NCBI GenBank assembly: GCA_913009865.1
Contig: CAJVYK010000033.1
Location: 1-13,940 of the forward strand
From: an uncultured bacterium
GTDB lineage: Bacteria > Planctomycetota > Phycisphaerae > Sedimentisphaerales > Anaerobacaceae
Reading direction: 5' to 3'
DNA length: 13,940 nt
A model generated the notes under the pieces. That model did no database searches, had not been told where the DNA came from, and saw only the letters and a program-made list of their open reading frames with translations. Shown in pieces: positions 1-6,873 of this stretch. Position numbers and translations under genes: made by a program. Position 1 is the first letter of the stretch, and each line of letters starts with the position of its first letter.

Positions 1-448
1 TTGGAACATCAAAGGTTTCTTCGCCAATAGTCACCTGTCTTTCCTGCATAGCTTCCAACAGAGCGCTTTGGACCTTGGCCGGTGCCCTGTTTATTTCATC
101 GGCTAATATGATATTGGCAAAAATCGGTCCTTTGCGGGTTTGAAACTGCCCGTCCGATTGGCGATATATCTGCGTACCAATCAAATCGGCCGGCAGTAAG
201 TCAGGCGTAAACTGTATCCGCCGAAAATCGGCATTAATCGCTCGTGACATAATTGTCACAGCCATCGTCTTTGCCAGGCCCGGCACCCCTTCCAGCAATA
301 TATGTCCGTTAGCCAGAAGCCCGATAAGCATACGTTCAAGCATATATCGCTGCCCCACAATTACCTTGTCCATCTCTCCGAACAACGCCCGCACAAACTC
401 GCTTTTTTCCTGAACTAAATTTCCGATTTGTTTCACGTCTGTAGCCAT
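1..448 (-). CDS. MoxR-family AAA+ ATPase, N-terminal part (cut by window edge)
   Basis: The reading frame opens at an ATG at 446-448 and runs off the left edge, giving about 149 residues. It begins MATDVKQIGNLVQEK. A Walker A motif (GVPGLAKT) follows at about residue 80, and a Walker B region (ILADEINRAP) is followed by the family-typical segment KVQSALLEAMQERQVTIG. These are hallmarks of MoxR ATPases, which act as chaperone-like AAA+ proteins, often with von Willebrand factor A-domain partners encoded downstream; any such partner would lie outside the window. The start is supported by an AAGGAGAA ribosome binding site just upstream. The exact client is unknown. The gene is separated from the phosphate genes by about 420 bases and probably belongs to another transcription unit. 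Confidence 0.93.
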   Translation of the reverse strand, partial: MATDVKQIGNLVQEKSEFVRALFGEMDKVIVGQRYMLERMLIGLLANGHILLEGVPGLAKTMAVTIMSRAINADFRRIQFTPDLLPADLIGTQIYRQSDGQFQTRKGPIFANIILADEINRAPAKVQSALLEAMQERQVTIGEETFDVP

Positions 449-868
449 AAAGAATTTCTCCTTCAAATCTTATCTATTACAAAGTAAATTCTTCCTTTTT
501 TAGCCCAATCAAAAGATATAGGCTATTAAAACAATTAAATCTTTTTACGTTTCACGCCTGCAGATGGTTCATATTATGTGAAAAAACCTGCAAAAATCAA
601 GATTTAGATTATCTATGGCATCTTAAAAACAGCTTGCCCGCTCTACAGATAGCGGATATCACGAAAGACAATATAAAACATCCTACTATGAGCGAGCGCA
701 GCAAGTCGATCTTTTACCAGAGATGTCTTTTGGCCAAGGTGTGTCCGGAACCAGGTATCTTGAACGCTCCGCCTTCCTCAAGACAAGGAGAATAGTTGCG
801 GAATACTCTCATAACAACTGGTACACAAAGAGGGGGCAGGCCAACAGCTTGAAGATTTTTTGACCTTA
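449..868. other. intergenic region between phoU and moxR
   Basis: This 420-base stretch contains no convincing complete gene. Bases 449-626 are AT-rich, have stops in all frames I checked, and should hold the moxR promoter and leader; its ribosome binding site lies next to 449. Bases 627-863 carry a plus-strand open frame described separately. No hairpin plus T-run was found downstream of the phoU stop codon, so the terminator of the phosphate operon was not identified. Confidence 0.6.
627..863 (+). pseudogene. possible C-terminal gene remnant, unidentified
   Basis: One plus-strand frame stays open for 78 codons, from just after a TAA at 624-626 to a TGA at 861-863. It has no start codon before an internal ATG about half way. 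The translation is rich in charged and aromatic residues and looks protein-like, for example YHERQYKTSYYERAQQ, then YLERSAFLKTRRIVAEY, ending NNWYTKRGQANSLKIF. I do not recognise the family. It could be the surviving C-terminus of a decayed gene or an accidental open frame; the missing start favours a remnant if it is real. It converges on phoU. Confidence 0.3.
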
Positions 869-1534
869 TTATTTGTAATCCTCAGTTCTATGCCTAACAA
901 TCTGGCCCTTTATCATATAAATAACGTCCTCAGCTATATTGGTAGCGTGGTCTGCTATTCGCTCCAGATGACGGGAGACTGAGAGTAGATGTATCAGCGA
1001 TTCCATCTGCTTGGGATTGTTGCTAATTGCTTTCTGTACTTTTAAGTACATCTGGCGATTTATTCCGTCGATTATATCGTCACTGGCGCAAACTTCACCT
1101 GCAATATCCACACTGATGTTAACCAGGGCATCCAGACTCTTTTTTAACATACACCGGGCTTTTTGAGCCATATCGATAAAATCAAGTGTAATATCAACTC
1201 TTGGCTGGTGAGCAAGAAAAATCGAACGCTCTGCAATATTTACCGCCAGGTCCCCGATGCGCTCAAGGTCATTGTTGATTTTCAGTACTGCCACAATAAA
1301 TCTTAAATCGGTAGCCACCGGCTGATACAAAGCAAGCGTTTTCAGGCAGTCTTCTTCCACCTCAACTTCCATACGGTCTATCTCGATATCGTTCTCTATT
1401 ACTTTTTGAGCCAGGGTAGTGTCCCTTTCTTCTATGGATAGTGTGGCCTTCTGTACAACCGTTTCAACTCTGGCGCTTAAAGCCAGCAGTTTCTTTTTGA
1501 GATTTTCGATTTCCCTTTGCAAATGCTTAGCCAT
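869..1534 (-). CDS. phoU: phosphate transport regulator PhoU
   Basis: PhoU is a cytoplasmic protein that links the Pst transporter to the sensor kinase PhoR, keeping the Pho regulon off when phosphate is plentiful. The product from ATG at 1534 is 221 residues, normal for the family. It consists of two similar three-helix halves carrying the acidic metal-binding patches typical of PhoU, for example ENDIEIDRMEVEVE in the first half and DDIIDGINRQMY in the second, plus ERIGDLAVNIAE and ERIADHATNIAED, the conserved E-R-I-x-D-x-x-x-N-I-A-E signature of each half. A TTG at 1546 would add four residues, but AGGAAGG lies almost on top of that codon, so the ATG is preferred, although its spacing of about 13 bases is long. 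It starts 4 bases after the pstB stop and is the last gene of the pst operon. Confidence 0.95.
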   Translation of the reverse strand: MAKHLQREIENLKKKLLALSARVETVVQKATLSIEERDTTLAQKVIENDIEIDRMEVEVEEDCLKTLALYQPVATDLRFIVAVLKINNDLERIGDLAVNIAERSIFLAHQPRVDITLDFIDMAQKARCMLKKSLDALVNISVDIAGEVCASDDIIDGINRQMYLKVQKAISNNPKQMESLIHLLSVSRHLERIADHATNIAEDVIYMIKGQIVRHRTEDYK

Positions 1535-1538
1535 TATA

Positions 1539-2384
1539 TCAACCAAACCTTCCTGTTATATAATCTTCTGTTTGTTTTTTGAGGGGGTTTTCAAATATTT
1601 GTGATGTTTTTCCGAACTCAACGATATGGCCCTGGTAGAAAAAGGCGGTGTAATCCGATACCCTGGCGGCCTGCTGCATATTGTGGGTGACAAGAACAAT
1701 GGTAAACCTCGTTTTCAAACTTTCAATAAGCTCTTCAATCTTGGCGGTTGCAATCGGGTCGATAGCCGAACAAGGTTCATCCATAAGCAGGAGTACCGGT
1801 TCGATTGCAATGGCCCTGGCGATGCAGAGCCGTTGCTGCTGGCCGCCTGAGAGTTGTGTTCCCGGCTGGTGAAGTTGATTTTTCACTTCATCCCATAAGG
1901 CAGCTCGTTTTAAGGCATCTTCGACCCGGCCTTCAAGCTCACTGCGGGACATTTTATTATGAAGCTTCAGTCCGTATGCTACATTATCAAAGACGGTCAT
2001 CGGAAAAGGACTCGGCTTCTGGAATATCATCCCCACTTTGCGGCGCAGCCGAATCAGGTTAATCTTCTCCTCGAGTATGTTTTGTCCGTCGAGCAGGATT
2101 TGACCTTCCGTTCTCTGGTCGCGGTACAACGCATAAATGCGATTATAAGTTCTTATATGTGTCGATTTGCCACAGCCGGACGGACCTATAATTGCCGTAA
2201 CCTGCCGCTCATAAATGTCAATGTTATTATCAAACAGCGCCTGGTCCCGGCCGTAATAAAAGTTTAGATTGCGTACAAAAACCTTTACCGGAAGTTCTGA
2301 ATCGGCTGAGCGGCTTTCGTGCTTACGTGGACATTGCTTTTTAGTTTCCAATACAGAGTCCCTGTTTTTATTCATAACAATCAT
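1539..2384 (-). CDS. pstB: phosphate ABC transporter ATP-binding protein PstB
   Basis: PstB is the cytoplasmic ATPase that powers the PstSCAB phosphate importer. The 281-residue product has Walker A GPSGCGKST at about 67-75, the Q-loop glutamine in MIFQKPSPFP near 122, the signature LSGGQQQR at about 178, Walker B LLLMDEP near 198-204, and the switch histidine in VTHNM near 234. MDEPCSAIDPIAT is close to the PstB-specific MDEPCSALDPI. About 30 poorly conserved, charged residues precede the first conserved strand, slightly longer than usual. Just after the P-loop it reads STHIRTYNRI where the familiar form is ST-L-R-N-R-hydrophobic; I believe a histidine here also occurs in planctomycetes. Its ATG overlaps the pstA stop in an ATGA, indicating translational coupling; a second in-frame ATG three codons later is an alternative start. 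Confidence 0.96.
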   Translation of the reverse strand: MIVMNKNRDSVLETKKQCPRKHESRSADSELPVKVFVRNLNFYYGRDQALFDNNIDIYERQVTAIIGPSGCGKSTHIRTYNRIYALYRDQRTEGQILLDGQNILEEKINLIRLRRKVGMIFQKPSPFPMTVFDNVAYGLKLHNKMSRSELEGRVEDALKRAALWDEVKNQLHQPGTQLSGGQQQRLCIARAIAIEPVLLLMDEPCSAIDPIATAKIEELIESLKTRFTIVLVTHNMQQAARVSDYTAFFYQGHIVEFGKTSQIFENPLKKQTEDYITGRFG

Positions 2385-3226
2385 TTCCTGTTATCTTTCA
2401 ATGAGAAGCGGGTAATTACGGTAAGTAACAATACGCTGACTGTAATCAGTAGCGACGCCCCCCATGCCTTTTGCTGCCAGTCGACATAAGGGGACATTGC
2501 GTAATTAAAAATGGTAACAGTCAGATTTGCGGTTGGCTGTTCGAGCCACCCTGGCCAGTACGGGCTGTTCAGCGCGGTAAATAACAAGGGTGCAGTCTCA
2601 CCGCTTATTCTGGCCACTGCCAGCATAACACCTGTCATCAAACCGCTTTTTCCTGCGCGAAAAACAATTTCCAGGGTAACTTTCCACATAGGCGCCGCCA
2701 GGGCCAGCGCCGATTCCCGCAGCGTATTAGGTACCAGCTTCAGAATATCTTCGGTGGTTCTGGTAACCACCGGCAGCATAAGTATGGCTAAAGCCGCCGC
2801 GCCGGCGTAACCGGAGAACCGCTGCACCGGCACAACCAATAACGCATAGACAAACATACCAATGATAATAGATGGTGTTCCCATCAACACATTGCATGTA
2901 AATCTTAACACATTTGCGAAGCGGGATTCGCCGCCGAATTCAGCCAGATAAATCCCAGCCAGTAAACCTATGGGCACCCCGATAATGACAGCCAAAACGG
3001 TTATCATTAACGTTCCTATTATTGCATTTGCCAGACCGCCTCCCGGAATGCCCGGCGGGGTGGGCAGCTTTGTGAAAAACGACCAGCTCAAAGCCATTCC
3101 TCCGCGGCTGACAACCTCATACAAAACCCATCCCAAAATAAATAAAAACATCGCAGATACAGCGGCTGAAATCACCATGACCAGATGGTTCACAAAGCTG
3201 CGCCGAGCCAGGGAGCGTACCCTCAT
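2381..3226 (-). CDS. pstA: phosphate ABC transporter permease PstA
   Basis: PstA is one of the two inner-membrane permease subunits of the high-affinity phosphate importer. The 281-residue product has about six hydrophobic segments, the first at residues 15-37 and the last near 255-273. Toward the C-terminal third it carries the cytoplasmic coupling loop that docks on PstB: ESALALAAPMWKVTLEIV followed by ARISGETAPLLFTA, where the arginine and the glutamate of the SGETAPL motif are conserved in Pst permeases. The start is the ATG overlapping the pstC stop (ATGA), with a GGGGGCGGA stretch serving as ribosome binding site inside the end of pstC. It sits between pstC and pstB as in most pst operons. 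Confidence 0.96.
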   Translation of the reverse strand: MRVRSLARRSFVNHLVMVISAAVSAMFLFILGWVLYEVVSRGGMALSWSFFTKLPTPPGIPGGGLANAIIGTLMITVLAVIIGVPIGLLAGIYLAEFGGESRFANVLRFTCNVLMGTPSIIIGMFVYALLVVPVQRFSGYAGAAALAILMLPVVTRTTEDILKLVPNTLRESALALAAPMWKVTLEIVFRAGKSGLMTGVMLAVARISGETAPLLFTALNSPYWPGWLEQPTANLTVTIFNYAMSPYVDWQQKAWGASLLITVSVLLLTVITRFSLKDNRK

Positions 3227-4281
3227 AATCCGCCCCCTGTTTTTTTACGGACACTTTTCAGCCATAAATGGGCGATTATCTGAAATACGAATGTCATCAC
3301 CATCAGCACTAATCCCAGCTCTATCAATGCGCTCAAATATAGCGGCTCCGATGCCTCGGTGAATTCATTAGCCAAAGTCGAGGGGATACTGTTTCCCGCT
3401 GAAAACAGCGACGCTGATATACTGTGATTGTTCCCTATGACGAAAGTAACCGCCATAGTCTCACCGACAGCCCGCCCCAGGCCCAAAAACATCGCCCCCA
3501 GGATTCCGTGCACACCATATCGCAGACTGACCTGCCGGGTCACTTCCCAGGTAGTGCCCCCCATCCCGTAAGCTGCCTCCTTAACCACAGCAGGTACCAT
3601 TAAAAGTACCTCACGGCTTACGGCGCAGATGAATGGCAGGACCATAATCGCCAGTATAATTCCCGCTGAGAGGATGCCGATACCCATTGGAGGCCCCTGG
3701 AAAAGCGGCGAATTCGGTGCAATTTTAGCCAGGGCGGGCTGGACATAGTCAGCCATAAACGGTGCAAAAACAAACAGTCCCCACATCCCATAAATTATAC
3801 TGGGTATTGCAGCGAGTAATTCGATGCCGGTCCCTACGATTCGGCTTACTTTGGGCGGGGCCAGTTCGACCAGGAAAAGTGCAATTACAATCGCCGCAGG
3901 CCCAGCCAGAAGCATAGCGATTACGGTAGTGATAAGCGTTCCATAAATACTGCTGGCTGCTCCGAACTGGCCGGTAACCGGGTTCCAGTCGCGGGAGATA
4001 AGAAAGCCGAAGCCGAACTGTTTGATAGAAGGCCAGGACTGTGAAACCAGTTCCAAGATAATCCCGGCCACGAGCAGAATTACGACTGCGGCACAAAATA
4101 CCGTTAACCAGCGAAAGAACAGGTCGGCTTTAACAACCGGCCCGAATGCCTTCCGGCCTGACAGCGAGTTGCACGCCTCCAGGTATAAAGCAGTATTCGG
4201 CGGCAGGCCGGGCTGGCGTCTAATGCTGAAGAGACCTGTTAGACCCGAAATCATATTATGGCCAAACCTGAGAGGGGACAT
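3223..4281 (-). CDS. pstC: phosphate ABC transporter permease PstC
   Basis: PstC is the partner inner-membrane permease of PstA. From ATG at 4281 the product is 352 residues. A roughly 50-residue hydrophilic N-terminus is followed by a membrane segment near residues 55-75 and at least five more. The coupling loop KEAAYGMGGTTWEVTRQVSL is followed by GLGRAVGETMAVTFVIGN, a clear PstC signature. The start is ambiguous. The frame is open to a TTG at 4317; the ATG at 4281 has GGAGG about 10 bases upstream and overlaps pstS by 26 bases; another ATG at 4254 lies one base after the pstS stop but has a poor ribosome binding site. I choose 4281. The gene ends in an ATGA overlap with pstA. Confidence 0.94.
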   Translation of the reverse strand: MSPLRFGHNMISGLTGLFSIRRQPGLPPNTALYLEACNSLSGRKAFGPVVKADLFFRWLTVFCAAVVILLVAGIILELVSQSWPSIKQFGFGFLISRDWNPVTGQFGAASSIYGTLITTVIAMLLAGPAAIVIALFLVELAPPKVSRIVGTGIELLAAIPSIIYGMWGLFVFAPFMADYVQPALAKIAPNSPLFQGPPMGIGILSAGIILAIMVLPFICAVSREVLLMVPAVVKEAAYGMGGTTWEVTRQVSLRYGVHGILGAMFLGLGRAVGETMAVTFVIGNNHSISASLFSAGNSIPSTLANEFTEASEPLYLSALIELGLVLMVMTFVFQIIAHLWLKSVRKKTGGGL

Positions 4282-5302
4282 ATAATTGCTGCCTCCAGTT
4301 TTCTTCCACAAGCTCAACTACATTTGAAGGTACCGGCACGTAATGCAAATCTTTAGCCATCTGACCGCCGTATCGATAACACCAGTCAAAGAATTTCAGC
4401 ATAGCTTTCGCCTGGTCAACATCCTTTTGAGCTTTGTATATGAGCATGAAGGATGCCCCCGTTATAGGCCAGCTATCGCTGCCCGGCTGGTCCGTTAGAA
4501 CTATGTAGTAACCCGGAGCATTTTTCCAGTCGGCATTTGCCGCAGCGGCCTGAAAGGTACTTCCCGTAGGAGCAACAAACTTGCCTGCGCGGTTCTGAAG
4601 CAAAACATATCCCAGGTTATTTTGCAGGGCATAAGCGTATTCAACGTATCCGATGGCTCCGTTAACTCTGCGCACATAGTTTGCAACGCCTTCATTACCT
4701 TTGCCGCCGATACCGGCAGGCCATGCAACCGCTTTGCCTGTACCTATATCTTTCTGCCATTGTTTTGAGACCTTGCTTAGATAATTAGTAAATATCCAGG
4801 TAGTGCCGGAACCGTCAGCCCTGTGAACTACCGTGACCGCCTGCTCAGGCAGCTTTAGGCTTTTGTTAAGTTTCGTTATGCGCCGGTCATTCCAGCTTGT
4901 AATCTTGCCGAGAAATATATCCGCCAAAACAGCCGGAGAGAGACGAAGCTGGCCCGGCTTTATTCCCTTGATGTTTACCACCGGCACTACGCCGCCGATT
5001 ATCATCGGGAACTGTATCAGGCCAAGTTTGTCCAGTTCATCGGCCTTGAGCGGTGCATCTGAAGCGCCGAAATCAACCGTTCCTGCCTTAATCTGAGCGA
5101 CGCCACCACCGGAGCCGATTGACTGATAGTTAAGTTTAACAGCCGTCAGCTTCTCGTACTTGTATGCCCACTGGGCGTAAATCGGATACGGAAAGGTTGC
5201 GCCAGCTCCGTTTATAGTCACTGTCCCGGCGTATAAACCTGTTGCAAAAACCAAACTTATCAGACTTACCATTAACATCTTTTTCATCTTCATACCTTTC
5301 AT
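4256..5302 (-). CDS. pstS: periplasmic phosphate-binding protein PstS
   Basis: PstS captures inorganic phosphate in the periplasm and delivers it to PstCAB. From ATG at 5302 the product is 348 residues. It starts with a lysine/methionine-rich signal peptide (MKGMKMKKM, then a hydrophobic core) probably cut after LYA near residue 25. The mature protein begins TVTINGAGATFPYPIY. Phosphate-ligand regions are present: GAGATFP, SIGSGGG, DFGASDAPL, and HRADGSGTTWIF, the R-x-D-x-S-G-T-T motif. An upstream in-frame ATG at 5326 would add MSSTGEKK, but the AGGAG site (5311-5315) lies inside that extension and fits the 5302 start. A three-unit 11-bp repeat lies between this gene and the upstream porin. 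The C-terminus overlaps the pstC start and runs some ten residues beyond the usual end. Confidence 0.96.
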   Translation of the reverse strand: MKGMKMKKMLMVSLISLVFATGLYAGTVTINGAGATFPYPIYAQWAYKYEKLTAVKLNYQSIGSGGGVAQIKAGTVDFGASDAPLKADELDKLGLIQFPMIIGGVVPVVNIKGIKPGQLRLSPAVLADIFLGKITSWNDRRITKLNKSLKLPEQAVTVVHRADGSGTTWIFTNYLSKVSKQWQKDIGTGKAVAWPAGIGGKGNEGVANYVRRVNGAIGYVEYAYALQNNLGYVLLQNRAGKFVAPTGSTFQAAAANADWKNAPGYYIVLTDQPGSDSWPITGASFMLIYKAQKDVDQAKAMLKFFDWCYRYGGQMAKDLHYVPVPSNVVELVEENWRQQLYVPSQVWP

Positions 5303-5338
5303 TTTCTTTTCTCCTGTACTTGACATTACCCGATAATT

Positions 5339-5371
5339 ATTAGTATTGTGTTAGAATCCTGTTAGAATCCT
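5339..5371 (-). promoter_or_regulatory. putative Pho box upstream of pstS
   Basis: Three consecutive 11-base direct repeats are visible on the plus strand: ATTAGTATTGT, then GTTAGAATCCT twice exactly. A weaker fourth unit may follow at 5372-5382. Read toward pstS, the core is ATTCTAAC. Direct repeats with an 11-base period are how PhoB/PhoP-family regulators bind; the Bacillus PhoP box (TTAACA-like, 11-base spacing) is similar. The site fills the 81-base gap between the porin stop and the pstS start, so pstS probably has its own phosphate-controlled promoter. Confidence 0.75.
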
Positions 5372-5383
5372 GTAAAAGTTTCA

Positions 5384-6661
5384 TCAAAAATCAATCTGGA
5401 ACCGCATCAGGGCTAAATTGCTGTTACCCACACCGTCCAGCTTCGAGCGGACGTAGTTCCACATTATTCTCATATTGGGATTAAGATACCAATTAAGGCC
5501 TACCGTGGTATCTTTCAATTTACCGCCGTTGATGCCGCTGTCGCTTAAATCAATCTGTGAATATCTCGCCGCTACTTCCCAGGCACCTGCTCCGGCGCCA
5601 TACTTGTAGTTCTCTTTGGGTTTAACCCTGCTGAAAGAGCCCTTCGAAGTGCTGTACTTGCGATGTTCGCCGGTCAAAAAGTAACTGCTCTGGACATAAA
5701 AACCGTCGAAAGAAGGGCTGGAAGAGCCGCTTTTGCCGTCAACATCAGTATAGATATATTCGCCCTGGACGGAAAACGGGCCGTATACCAAAGCGCTTTC
5801 CAATCCTAAAATCCCGGCCCGGTCGGCTGATAACGAGTTGGTATCGACAAAATACGGCGCTAAATGCGCTTCGGGTCTTTGTCTGTAATGCACAGTGTTT
5901 TTTGGACTCCGCCTGCTGTAGGCAGCGCCTATATGCAGAAGTTTAGCGCCTTTATCCTCGTACCACGGCAGGGCTGTAACACGGCCGGTTATGTTGTAGC
6001 CGCCTTCGGATGTTTTTTTGCCGTAGCTGTCCGCATCCCGAAAGATACCCGCCGCCCAGGTCATCCGTTTGTCGAAGGCGGTTGACGAAAGCATAAGGCC
6101 GGTGTTTCTGCTCGGAGCAAACGCCATCGGCAGCGCTCTCTCAATAAAGGTGATGTACTTGCTGCTGGTCAGCTCATCCAGGCCGAACGGCTCCTTGAAA
6201 TGGCCCATCTTGAGGTATCCGAATGGAAGGTCTTTAATGCCGATGTAAGCATCCTTCAGCTTGGCTTTACCGCCGGCGAAATCGAATTGCAGTTTGTAAT
6301 CCACATTGCCATATATTAAACCGGCGATATACAGACGGACTCGGCGGAATTCAGTGCCATCTAATAAATCGCCCTTACTACTCCTGACGTCGCTGTCTTC
6401 GCTCATCCAGGCCCAGTCGTTCATTATTCTGCCGCCAAGCTTTAGCTTGAAATCTTTATCGCGTGTTTCGAAACGCAGGCCGTTTTTCCAGAAAACACGA
6501 AAGTCAGTTGGTCCTGTTACAGGCCTTTCCTCAAGCTCTGTGAGTTTGAGCTCCATCTTTTGCAGCCTCCGGCTCAAGTCGCTGAGTTCATCAGCCCCTG
6601 CGCTGCGGTCCAGTGCCAGAATTGCGGGCAGTACCAGCGTTAGTAAAATTGCTTTTCTCAT
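5384..6661 (-). CDS. OprP/OprO-like phosphate-selective porin
   Basis: This is an outer-membrane beta-barrel porin of the phosphate-selective O/P family, expected to let phosphate or polyphosphate into the periplasm under starvation. From ATG at 6661 the product is 425 residues, with a signal peptide (MRKAILLTLVLPAILAL) probably cut after SAGA near residue 23. A short coiled coil follows (LSDLSRRLQKMELKLTELEE), as in trimeric porins of this family. The barrel has FRVFWKNGLRFETRDKDFKLKLGGR near its start, typical of the family, many alternating aromatic strands, and a terminal phenylalanine (MRFQIDF). The start is set by GGAGG six bases before the ATG; an upstream GTG at 6685 is rejected. It lies between phoR and pstS and has its own repeat-type promoter. 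Substrate specificity is inferred from family and position. Confidence 0.88.
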   Translation of the reverse strand: MRKAILLTLVLPAILALDRSAGADELSDLSRRLQKMELKLTELEERPVTGPTDFRVFWKNGLRFETRDKDFKLKLGGRIMNDWAWMSEDSDVRSSKGDLLDGTEFRRVRLYIAGLIYGNVDYKLQFDFAGGKAKLKDAYIGIKDLPFGYLKMGHFKEPFGLDELTSSKYITFIERALPMAFAPSRNTGLMLSSTAFDKRMTWAAGIFRDADSYGKKTSEGGYNITGRVTALPWYEDKGAKLLHIGAAYSRRSPKNTVHYRQRPEAHLAPYFVDTNSLSADRAGILGLESALVYGPFSVQGEYIYTDVDGKSGSSSPSFDGFYVQSSYFLTGEHRKYSTSKGSFSRVKPKENYKYGAGAGAWEVAARYSQIDLSDSGINGGKLKDTTVGLNWYLNPNMRIMWNYVRSKLDGVGNSNLALMRFQIDF

Positions 6662-6755
6662 TTTGTACCTCCATAAAAAAAACACTTCCGTTTACCGGCT
6701 CTCTCAGGCCAATCCTTGAGAGCAGCTTTTCTATGGGTAAGGGTAATTTGGGAGT

Positions 6756-6799
6756 GTTAAATCAGTATGAGGTCTGCGTTAAAATTGCGTTAAAATTTC
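6756..6799 (-). promoter_or_regulatory. putative Pho box upstream of the porin gene
   Basis: Two near-identical adjacent 11-base units lie on the plus strand, GTTAAAATTGC (6778-6788) and GTTAAAATTTC (6789-6799). A half-matching unit, GTTAAATCAGT, lies exactly 22 bases to the left at 6756-6766, keeping the same phase. The repeat is the same kind as those before pstS and phoB, with A in place of G at one core position. It is about 95 bases upstream of the porin ATG, inside the 212-base gap after phoR, so the porin is likely transcribed from its own PhoB-activated promoter. Confidence 0.7.
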
Positions 6800-6873
6800 A
6801 AAAATAGTTGGGGCCAATAGATGGGGTGTCAGCCAGATGTTTACCGGATGGCAATTGGGCTTATGGCTGGATA

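Noticed and set aside
501..525. TAGCC...GGCTA inverted repeat upstream of moxR
   Set aside because: Five pairs with a 15-base loop in AT-rich DNA and no T-run on the relevant strand; compatible with chance.
3749..4096. Open frame of 115 codons on the minus strand overlapping pstC
   Set aside because: It is a shadow frame inside a clearly recognised membrane protein, with no ribosome binding site and no family features.
6701..6722. Hairpin CTCTCA...TGAGAG in the porin leader as a terminator or riboswitch
   Set aside because: The stem is only six pairs with a ten-base loop, no T-run follows it, and no riboswitch architecture is evident.
6830..6869. CAGCCA...TGGCTG inverted repeat after phoR as its terminator
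   Set aside because: Six pairs separated by 28 bases without a following T-run; not a convincing intrinsic terminator.
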